Below are positions 15,401 to 23,300 of a stretch of DNA of 33,681 bases, piece after piece. The notes beneath the pieces were generated by a model, which saw only the letters and a program-made list of their open reading frames with translations, was not told the origin of the DNA and made no database searches. Where the stretch lies: positions 1 to 33,681 of IMG/VR virus record IMGVR_UViG_3300028569_000100. One strand, written 5' to 3'. Each line of letters starts with the position of its first letter. Position 1 is the stretch's first letter. The DNA is from a virus. Position numbers and translations under genes: made by a program.

Positions 15401-18394
15401 GTGGCATTTGAAACTTATGGTAATCGACCTACTAATTTTGTAGGAAAAGATGGCTTCCACTGGTGGGTTGGTCAAGTAGAAAAAACTGATGAAAATTTAA
15501 AAAATTCTAATCGCTACAAAGTTAGAATTGTTGGACACCACTTGGCAGATTGTGAAAATCAAGGCACCGATAGTTTACCGTGGGCAAACACAGTAGCACC
15601 AACAACAGATCCTTTTACTGCAGGTGGTGGAGTTACAACAAGATTATCATATGGTGATTGGGTTATAGGATTCTTTATGGATTCTGAGATGGCGCAACAA
15701 CCATATATTTTTGGAAGTATTGGATCTATTAGAAATTCTAGAGGAGATGAAGCTAAACCGATTATTCCATTCTTAAAAGCATCTCAAGAGGGATGTAGAG
15801 CATTTAAAACTTTTGCTCCAGGATCTATTGCGGGATCTCCTCAAGTAGCAACATCACTTAGCAAACCAGATGTGCAAGCTGCAGCACAAGGAGAGGTGCC
15901 AACAGCAGCTGCACCACCAGGCACTGCTACTAATCCAGAAAAAGGATTTGGGCAACCTTCTGCTGTGATGTATTCGCAATGCCCTGGCAGTGCTATGAAT
16001 GAGGCTGCTATTAAATGCACTATTATATCACAAGCAAATTGCCCTACAGGCAAAACTGCTTCGATGCTTGAGATTATTTTATCTGAAATGTTTAAAGCTA
16101 TTTCCGAATCTGGTGGACAAGTGGGGTCTTACTTAACAAGTAAGGTTACTGGATATGTCAGAGAAGGCGAAACATTTATTATGGGATATGTGAATAAAAT
16201 TATGTCAATAATTTTTCAAGGATTTAGTTGGTTAAAAGGATCACTGTATAGTTTGATGCAAGATGGTGTGCAGTATTTAATTAATACATTACTTGGTTTA
16301 ATTTCTGATAAAGGCAAAAGAAAAGATGCCAAACCGCCATACAATCCAAAGAAACCAGAAAAACTATTAGACAGAATACAAAAGTTTTTGGAGACACAAC
16401 TAGCAAAAATTGGTTGTAGTATAGAAAATCTTTATGATAGAATATTCAATTTTCTTACCAATTTTTTGTTTGGATTAGTAAATGATTTCTGGTCAGAAGC
16501 TCTTTGTGGCATTGAATCTATGGTGAATTCGTTAATGAATTCTTTGCAAGATTTTATCTCTAGTGCCATTGATGCTATTATACAACCATTATTGAGTATT
16601 TTGAGTAGTATTGCTGCTCCATTAAATGAAATATTTAAAAGCATATCACAAATTATGAGTTTTTTGGGTATTCAATGCACTGGATTACCTGCGGAATGTA
16701 AGAAAGTAATTCAAGATTGTGGAGAAGGTCCAAAAACAAAAGCAAAAGGATTAGCTGATGATTTGGATGCATTGCTTAATGCTATTTCTGCTGACACAAA
16801 AGGATCTCCAGCAGTTGTTAAGTGTGACGATGCATTATCTCCAGTAATACCTCTACTGAATGTTGCTATTACTGGAGGCACACAAATACCACCTGTTATT
16901 CCAACTACAACTACTACGCCAACAACAACTACTACGCCAACAACAACTATTACACCAACATTAGATATTATTATTGATCCTGTTGGAGCAACTAAAGATG
17001 TTGGTGATTCATATACCTTTACCGTAGTTGCATCAACTTCTGACGGTAGCCCAGTCAATTATCAATGGCAACAAACTGATCCTGCTGTTACCAGTTGGAA
17101 TGATATTGCTGGAGAAACTAATAATACGTTTACCATTAAATCTATAGCAATGACTGATGATGACACTGGATATCAATGTGTGTGTAGTTCACCTATTACT
17201 ATTCCATCAGAATTAATTTCAGATGAAGCATTTATTTCTGTCAATCCACCGTTAATCACAACACCGACAACAACTACATCACCAACAACAACTAATCCTC
17301 CACCAAATGCATTTTCTTATGCTGGATCTGCTACACTAACCTTTATTTCTTCTGCAAATGTAACTACTTTCTTGACTGGTGTGACTAAAGCTACGTATTC
17401 AAACAAACCAATTGTAACTTCTAGTAAAGATAGTAGTGCAACAACAATAAAAATCTCGGGAAAATCCACAGCGATATATACTCCAATAAATATTCCTCCA
17501 ATTGGATCTACTGGATCCAGTTATATGTTAACTGTTTCGAAATCTTTATTTTCTCCTGGAGAGACAGTAAAATTAACTTTATCTACAACGGGAATAGCAA
17601 ATGGCACTAAAGTTAATTATTTAATTTTTGGCACAAATCTTCAGTTATCTGATGTGGTTAGTGGTAGTTTTGCAGGTAGTTTTGTCATTGCTAACAACAA
17701 AGCAACTTCATTAATTACTATAAGCAAACCAGTAAGTTTTGTGCAAACAGAATTAGTTTATGCAGCATTGACTAATGGTGCTTCTGCTACTCAATTTGCT
17801 ATTGAAGGTAATCCTATAACAATTCCACCAATACCACCACCACCAGATCCACCAAAACCTCCTATTGCATGTCAACCTATAGTTTCTATTACAGGACAAA
17901 TTGTGAGTATACCTATTTGTGTACCTGGAGATCCTTACGTTGCTCCTCCTAAAATTTATGTGCAAGGAAATGGTATTGGATATGGAGCTTCTGCTGTTGC
18001 AGATTTAGATATTGATGGATATTTGCGACAGATAAGAGTAATGCGCCCTGGTAGAGGATATCCACCAAATCCACCAGATAATTTAGATTGTATTATTACT
18101 AAATTTAGTATTATCAAACCAGGATTTGGATATGATGTTGCTCCTGCCGTTTTTGTAGATGGTAGTTTAGATGTTGCTGAAGCTGTGATTTTGAATGGTG
18201 TTTTAGTAGATATAAACGTTAAAGATAAATCAAAAACTTTTACTGAGAATCCTACCATTAAAATAGTTGCAGTTTCTCAGGGTGTAGGCGCTATTGCTAT
18301 CGCAAACATTACGTGCCTAGATAAGAGAGATGTGAGAGATCTTGCAGAGATTGTTGGACCAACTCCTGTTGGTGAATATATTGATTGTCCGTAA
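15401..18394 (+). CDS. gp5: gp5-like baseplate hub OB-fold protein with inserted Ig-like domain
   Basis: 997 residues with a GTG start; an in-frame TGA at 15386-15388 leaves no ATG, and MAFETYGNRPTNFVGKDGFH is a typical N-terminus. The OB-fold region (1-110) has WWVGQVE, NRYKVRIVGHH, LPWANTVAPTTDP and YGDWVIGFFMD, as in T4 gp5. No T4-type lysozyme motif follows. The next part is a long helical region (about 210-430). A Thr/Pro linker (501-520) leads to an Ig-like domain (521-615) with YQWQ and DDDTGYQCVCSS, then a second Thr/Pro linker and beta domains. Residues about 850-997 hold GYGASAVADLDIDGYLRQIR-type repeats with GRGYPPN and GFGYDVAP. Length is far beyond T4 gp5 (575). The Ig domain probably faces outward and may bind cell-surface glycans. 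Confidence 0.75.
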   Translation: MAFETYGNRPTNFVGKDGFHWWVGQVEKTDENLKNSNRYKVRIVGHHLADCENQGTDSLPWANTVAPTTDPFTAGGGVTTRLSYGDWVIGFFMDSEMAQQPYIFGSIGSIRNSRGDEAKPIIPFLKASQEGCRAFKTFAPGSIAGSPQVATSLSKPDVQAAAQGEVPTAAAPPGTATNPEKGFGQPSAVMYSQCPGSAMNEAAIKCTIISQANCPTGKTASMLEIILSEMFKAISESGGQVGSYLTSKVTGYVREGETFIMGYVNKIMSIIFQGFSWLKGSLYSLMQDGVQYLINTLLGLISDKGKRKDAKPPYNPKKPEKLLDRIQKFLETQLAKIGCSIENLYDRIFNFLTNFLFGLVNDFWSEALCGIESMVNSLMNSLQDFISSAIDAIIQPLLSILSSIAAPLNEIFKSISQIMSFLGIQCTGLPAECKKVIQDCGEGPKTKAKGLADDLDALLNAISADTKGSPAVVKCDDALSPVIPLLNVAITGGTQIPPVIPTTTTTPTTTTTPTTTITPTLDIIIDPVGATKDVGDSYTFTVVASTSDGSPVNYQWQQTDPAVTSWNDIAGETNNTFTIKSIAMTDDDTGYQCVCSSPITIPSELISDEAFISVNPPLITTPTTTTSPTTTNPPPNAFSYAGSATLTFISSANVTTFLTGVTKATYSNKPIVTSSKDSSATTIKISGKSTAIYTPINIPPIGSTGSSYMLTVSKSLFSPGETVKLTLSTTGIANGTKVNYLIFGTNLQLSDVVSGSFAGSFVIANNKATSLITISKPVSFVQTELVYAALTNGASATQFAIEGNPITIPPIPPPPDPPKPPIACQPIVSITGQIVSIPICVPGDPYVAPPKIYVQGNGIGYGASAVADLDIDGYLRQIRVMRPGRGYPPNPPDNLDCIITKFSIIKPGFGYDVAPAVFVDGSLDVAEAVILNGVLVDINVKDKSKTFTENPTIKIVAVSQGVGAIAIANITCLDKRDVRDLAEIVGPTPVGEYIDCP
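16901..16960 (+). repeat. 18-bp tandem repeats encoding a Thr/Pro linker
   Basis: Three units of 18 bases (16901-16918, 16919-16936, 16937-16954) plus six more bases encode PTTTTT-type repeats. They form the flexible linker in front of the Ig-like domain. A similar, non-tandem Thr/Pro stretch lies on its other side near 17260-17309. Confidence 0.9.
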
Positions 18395-18406
18395 GAGGAA
18401 TTATAA

Positions 18407-19768
18407 ATGAGTTCTGACAAATATAAAGATTTAAGTTACGGAAATCCAGGTGCAACACCACTTCCAACAGGACTAACTTTTTCTGGAGAAATTGATTGGG
18501 AAGATACTGCTGCCTTATATTCTGTTGCTGGTTGTCAAGTCAGTTTAGTGCCACCATCTGCTGATGTCACGGTAAAGAATAATACAATATCATTCACTGC
18601 AGAAAATCCTTTTGGAGATAGTAGTTTCGGTACAATAACTAGTACTGGAGCGCATATAGCGATTGATGAAAAAGGCACTGTAAAAATTAAAGCAGCAAGT
18701 CCAGTTGCAGAAGATTTAACATGTGGGAGAATTGAAGTTGAGTCGCAATCTAACACTAGAATAAATGTTGGCACCTCATTATCAATTAACGTCAATACTA
18801 GTGGTCAACATGATGAAGACAACCCAGTAAGCAACTCTAGCACTCAATCAATAGACAAAAAACGATATCCAGCATTTTCTATTAACGTATCTAATGGTGG
18901 ATTGGATATAGAATGCAATGATGGTGATATTAATTTTAGTGGAAAAAATATTGTATTCCATGCAGCAGAAACTCTCAGTTTAAATGCTACAAGAGCAGTA
19001 AATATTCTTGCTGGATTTAGCGGCGCTGCAGTATTTGCTAAAGCAGCGGCAGGGTTATTTGGATTTGAATTGCCTGCATCTGGTGGTGGAGAGGTTGTAA
19101 TTAAAGCTGGTAAATTTATTAACGACAGTAATGTCTCAAGAACAAGCACATCACAAAGTAGCAGTAAGGTAGGAGCATCTAAAATAGACGAAACTGGGTC
19201 TTCTATGTCAACTGCTTCTGAAAGAACGGCGGGAGATAAAGTTATTGCTACGACTGGAAATGTTTTTATTCAAGCTGGGCAAAAAATGCGTATTGAGGCG
19301 CAGGGAAATATAGTTAACACCACTGGTCCAGCAACACCACCTGTGTGGGGAGTTTCTCAACAAGAAGCATTAGTTATTGCAGTAAATAAAAACAACACGC
19401 CACTAGAAACTGCTTTTAGAGTAGAAGTTGATAATGGAAATTACATTACATCTGTTTCTAAAATAGGAGCTTACGGATTAATTACTGAAACTGGATTAGT
19501 TGGCATTCTTGCTGGTGCAGGAAAACTTAAAAAATTTACAGGAAATGCAGGTGATATAGTTATTAAATCATATACAGGAAATATTCTGGGTAATGCTACA
19601 CAAGAAGCATCGTTATATGGTAAAGTAAGTGCTAAGATTGGAGTGTCAGCCGTAAAAAATGTTATTACTTTTGATTCATCTGGAGCTGAGTTAAAAGCGA
19701 CTGGAGTAGTTACTCTTACTGCAAGTGGTACGCTTACAATAAAAGCATCGACAATTTTCTTGAATTGA
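18407..19768 (+). CDS. Beta-rich needle/spike protein (gp5 C-terminal-like)
   Basis: 453 residues. The sequence alternates short beta strands with Gly/Asn turns, for example KGTVKIKAASPVAED, GGLDIECNDGDINFSGKNI, GNVFIQAGQKMRIEAQGNI and GVVTLTASGTLTIKAST. This rhythm is typical of the triple-stranded beta-helix of T4 gp5 and VgrG spikes. No metal-binding tip motif (HxH) is obvious. Following the OB hub gene by 12 bases, it is likely the membrane-puncturing needle made as a separate protein. Start ATG 18407 has a strong Shine-Dalgarno (AGAGGAA). Ends in KASTIFLN, possibly the needle apex. Function is inferred from rhythm and place. Confidence 0.65.
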   Translation: MSSDKYKDLSYGNPGATPLPTGLTFSGEIDWEDTAALYSVAGCQVSLVPPSADVTVKNNTISFTAENPFGDSSFGTITSTGAHIAIDEKGTVKIKAASPVAEDLTCGRIEVESQSNTRINVGTSLSINVNTSGQHDEDNPVSNSSTQSIDKKRYPAFSINVSNGGLDIECNDGDINFSGKNIVFHAAETLSLNATRAVNILAGFSGAAVFAKAAAGLFGFELPASGGGEVVIKAGKFINDSNVSRTSTSQSSSKVGASKIDETGSSMSTASERTAGDKVIATTGNVFIQAGQKMRIEAQGNIVNTTGPATPPVWGVSQQEALVIAVNKNNTPLETAFRVEVDNGNYITSVSKIGAYGLITETGLVGILAGAGKLKKFTGNAGDIVIKSYTGNILGNATQEASLYGKVSAKIGVSAVKNVITFDSSGAELKATGVVTLTASGTLTIKASTIFLN

Positions 19769-19844
19769 AATTTTAAGTTTGATTACAAAAACAACCGCAA
19801 AAAAATCGCTGTATTTTTTTTAGTAAAAACCTTTTAATCACCTC
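19769..19844 (+). terminator. Possible weak terminator in the gap after the needle gene
   Basis: The gap contains an A-rich stretch with short GC pairs and a T8 run (about 19813-19821) but no convincing strong stem. It may terminate the long tail operon weakly before the next promoter. Low confidence. Confidence 0.3.
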
Positions 19845-19873
19845 TTGACAATTTTTTGCTTATCTGTTATACT
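19845..19873 (+). promoter_or_regulatory. Sigma70-type promoter for the small gene and tRNAs
   Basis: A perfect -35 TTGACA (19845-19850), a 17-base spacer and -10 TATACT (19868-19873) preceded by TGT, giving an extended -10. Predicted start is near 19880, only about 13 bases before ATG 19893. Architecture matches the gp32 promoter closely. Confidence 0.85.
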
Positions 19874-19892
19874 ATATACAGACAAGCAAACT

Positions 19893-20075
19893 ATGATGAA
19901 AAACAATGAAAAATTGCTTGATAAAATTACAGTTGATCTATACAATAGAAAAATAATTCTTCGTAGTGAAGAAAACTCAGTAGTAGTTTTTAAATGCTCT
20001 TCTGTCAACTCATTAATTGAGTTAATACAAAAATGTAAAGATCTTCTTAAAACTGATAATATCCATTGTCGTTAA
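19893..20075 (+). CDS. Small protein of unknown function
   Basis: A 60-residue product, starting MMKNNEKLLDKITVDLYNRK and ending NIHCR. The frame also extends upstream into the promoter, but only ATG 19893 or 19896 lies downstream of the predicted transcription start, so 19893 is chosen. No Shine-Dalgarno is visible and the leader would be very short, so leaderless-like or weak translation is possible. The predicted secondary structure is a mix of short strands and one C-terminal helix (NSLIELIQKCKDLLK). It contains two cysteines, at about residues 34 and 48, plus a third near the end. I recognise no family. It shares a strong early-type promoter with the tRNA genes that begin four bases after its stop. 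Confidence 0.6.
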   Translation: MMKNNEKLLDKITVDLYNRKIILRSEENSVVVFKCSSVNSLIELIQKCKDLLKTDNIHCR

Positions 20076-20079
20076 TTTT

Positions 20080-20152
20080 GGGAGTGTAGTCCAGCGGCAG
20101 AGACAGTGGACTTAAAATCCATCCAGGGTGAGTTCGAATCTCACTACTCCTA
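20080..20152 (+). tRNA. tRNA-Leu (UAA) with short variable loop
   Basis: Cloverleaf: acceptor GGGAGTG / TACTCCT (G-U at 1-72 and 7-66), D-arm GTC / GAC, anticodon stem GTGGA / TCCAT with loop CTTAAAA giving anticodon UAA, variable loop of five bases (CCAGG), T-arm GTGAG-TTCGAAT-CTCAC, discriminator A. CCA is not encoded. Bacterial leucine tRNAs normally carry a long variable arm, which is missing here. The UAA anticodon would serve UUA codons, frequent in this AT-rich genome. Confidence 0.8.
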
Positions 20153-20153
20153 C

Positions 20154-20225
20154 GCCTTTGTAGCTCAGTGGTAGAGCAGGGCTTTTGTAAAGCTCAGGTC
20201 GCAAGTTCAAATCTTGTCGAAGGCT
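20154..20225 (+). tRNA. tRNA-Thr (UGU)
   Basis: A regular cloverleaf: acceptor GCCTTTG / CGAAGGC, D-arm GCTC / GAGC, anticodon stem GGGCT / AGCTC with loop TTTGTAA giving anticodon UGU, variable AGGTC, T-arm GCAAG-TTCAAAT-CTTGT, discriminator T. CCA is not encoded. It follows the Leu tRNA after a single base, so both must come from one precursor and need host end-processing and CCA addition. Confidence 0.92.
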
Positions 20226-20250
20226 TTCGTTATTATCAAAAACAAAATTA

Positions 20251-20274
20251 CCCCAGGATCCTCCTGAGGTTTTT
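20251..20274 (+). terminator. Rho-independent terminator after the tRNA genes
   Basis: CCCCAGGA (20251-20258), loop TCC, TCCTGAGG (20262-20269) with one mismatch, then TTTTT. It ends the small-gene/tRNA transcript just ahead of the late promoter at 20278. Confidence 0.8.
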
Positions 20275-20277
20275 CTG

Positions 20278-20285
20278 TATAAATA
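20278..20285 (+). promoter_or_regulatory. T4-type late promoter of the fibre operon
   Basis: A perfect TATAAATA, four bases after the T-tract of the terminator and 39 bases before ATG 20325. It should drive the giant structural gene and the collar genes late in infection with gp55/gp33-type factors. This is the best late promoter match in the window. Confidence 0.85.
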
Positions 20286-20324
20286 AATCAGAAGAAATAC
20301 CATATTTACGGGTAACTGAAGGAT

Positions 20325-23300
20325 ATGCCATTAACAAAATTAGAGAATCTGATTTCTAGTAAAACTGGAAGATATCTATATGTTTCACCAGATGATTTTA
20401 ATGCTTCAGATGCTTTAGATAACAGAGGAAATTCTTTAACTAGACCTTTTTTAACTATTCAAAGAGCATTCTTAGAAGTTGCTCGTTTCTCGTATGTTCC
20501 TGGTGCTGAAAATGATAGATTTGATCAATTCAGCATTATGTTGTTTCCTGGTAATCACTACATTGATAATCGTCCAGGAGTAGTAAACGCAGAAGAAATA
20601 GTACCGTTTGCGTTTAATCAAGCTAATGGTGAGTGGGAAGATAATTCAATTGTTGATTTAAAAAATCCAAATAATATTCTTTATAAATTTAACAGTGTTA
20701 ATGGTGGTGCTACTATTCCTAGAGGCACATCACTTATTGGTATGGATCTTCGCAGGACTCGTCTGCATCCTCTTTATGTACCAGATCCAGCAGACAAAGA
20801 TGTTGGTCGCACAACACTTTTTAACGTAACTGGTGGTTGTTACTTTTGGCAGTTTACTATTCTTGATGGAGACACTGCGGCAAGCTCTCCTCTTTATGAC
20901 ACACAAGAGCAAATTGGTAAAGTATATTCGCAACCAAATTCTACTGTCACCACAATTCCTTATTATTCTCACCACAAAATTTGCAATTTTGAATATGCTG
21001 ATAGAGATGATCTAGGATTACTTTATAGAAAGATTGCTCGTGCATTTTCTTTATTTCAACCAACAATTGATGATCCTGGTGAATTTGGGCAGAGACCACA
21101 AGAAAATAGAATCGTTGGTCCTTTACAGGATGCCATTCGCATTGATTCTATTGTAGTAACTGATGTTATTGGCACGAGTGCTCTTGATGTAACAGTAAAA
21201 ACTAAAACTAATCACGGATACTATGTTGGGCAAGCAGTTGCTGTTACTAACGTGCGCTCTACATTGCCTGTTGGAGCAACTGCTCGTATACCTTTAGCAA
21301 ATGATCCTTTAACGGGTGTTTTTGCAGTAAAAGAAATTAGCACAACTGATGCTAAAGAATTTACATATCGTGTAATCGGTAAGAATGCAGCTTCAATTGG
21401 TCTTGGCGATAGAGTTGGACAACCAATCACACCACCAGACCTAGATACAAACGCTGGAGTGCAAGCAGAAATTGATTCTGTTGAATCTGCATCACCATAT
21501 GTTTTTAACGTCTCTATTCGCTCTACGTGGGGTATCTGTGGTATTCACGCTGATGGTAGCAAAGCGACTGGTTTTAAGTCGATGGTTATTGCTCAGTATA
21601 CTGGTGTTTCGCTACAACGAGATGACAGATCATTTATTCGATATGACGAATTCAGTAATACTTGGAATCAAGCACCATTAACTGATGCGTTTGCTACAAC
21701 GACATATCACAATAAAGGTGATGCATTTTGGAAAGATGATTGGAGAAACTTTCACGTTAAAGCATCAAATGACGCTTTCATTCAAAACGTTTCTATCTTT
21801 GCTGTAGGTTTTGCTGATCACTTCTTGATGGAGAGTGGTGGCGATATGTCTATCACCAACTCCAACTCTAACTTTGGTAATACATCTATAAATGCTATAG
21901 GATATAAAGGATTTGCCTTTGCTCAAGACCAGGGTGGATATATTTCTCACATTATTCCGCCTAAAAAAGTTACTACCACTACCAAAAAATTACAATATTA
22001 TACATTCAATCAAGTTAAGTCTAGAAATAATTTTGCTCAAGAATTTGATGGACCTAATGGCACAACATCAATTACTACAAAATTGTATCTTGGACACGAA
22101 ACGGGAATTGATCCTTTAGTTAAACCTGCTACGGTTATTGGTGGATTTAGAATTGGTGCAAAAGCTAGAGACAAAATTTATGTTAAATTAGATACCGCAG
22201 TAGGATATAGTGGATCTATCAGAAGTGCTGAGATTGCACCATCTGGATATAGAAAATGGAATACTGCATTAACAACTTTAAGTCCTAGTATATCAGTTGG
22301 TATAAGCAACCAAGATCAAGATGCTGCTAATTTAATTGATCTTAATCGTGATTTTATCGCAGCAGAAACTTATGGTTATATTACACGTAAGTTTCCGTAT
22401 TTATTGGCTCGCACTAATATCACTATTACAAAGTGTAGACGTGACGTTGGTTATGTTTTAGAAGCAGTTGCTAATGACCTTAGAGTTGGTGGTAATGTAA
22501 ACAGTTTACAAGCAGGTCAATCATATTATGTTGGCACTGAGTTAAACTATATTAATGCAGAAAAAATAGAAACTTTAGACGCATTTAGTTATGCGAGAAG
22601 TCTTGCTGTTGCAGCAATGCGCAATTGGACTTTTTATATTAACAATTGCTCTACTATAATTAATCAATCAACAATAACCGTACCTTCTAGTATTACTACT
22701 ATTGGTATTGTTGAAGGAATGTTGGTCACTGCTACTGTGCCTACTGGGCAGACAAACCCTATTCCTGTAGGGTCTTATGTAAGAGAAATCCTAAGCACAA
22801 CACAATTTATTCTTGGTAATTCAAACGATACTGATAATATAAATGCAACTGCTACTATTTCTGCTAGTGGACTTATATCAGGTGGAGTAAGACTTAACTT
22901 TACTTTATCACAAGGAAAATTTGCTAGTTCTTCTGCTAGAAATTTTGATGCTGGTAACTTAATCACATTAAATAAAGATTTTATTGCAGAAGAGGCACTT
23001 AATCTTGCTAAAATTCAATATCCAACTACTGTTATCCCAGACGAAACAAAGTGTAAACGAGATATCAAACTAATTTTAGGTGGTGTTGTTGAAGATCTTG
23101 GTAATTTTGGAAATGCTGGTATTGTTTCTGCTGCAGAATCATATGTTGCTGCTCCAACTCGTTATCGTGATTCAAAAAACTTAATTCTTGCAAACAGAAG
23201 AGAAATCGTTGATAAAGCAGCTGCTCAACTTGCTATTGATTACCCAGACTTTTACTATGGTGGTAGTGGATTTACTAATGGCGGCGATGCACAAACAAAC

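Noticed and set aside
15401-18394. T4-type lysozyme domain in the gp5-like hub
   Set aside because: No catalytic Glu motif of the T4 lysozyme type was found after the OB domain; the following region is helical and then Ig/beta-rich.
18399-18406. TATAAATG before the needle gene, one mismatch from a late promoter
   Set aside because: It overlaps the start codon it would have to serve, and the gene already has a strong ribosome site in an operon.
20112-20359. Short open frames on both strands across the tRNA region
   Set aside because: They overlap tRNA genes, terminator and late promoter; the coding appearance is a by-product of tRNA sequence.
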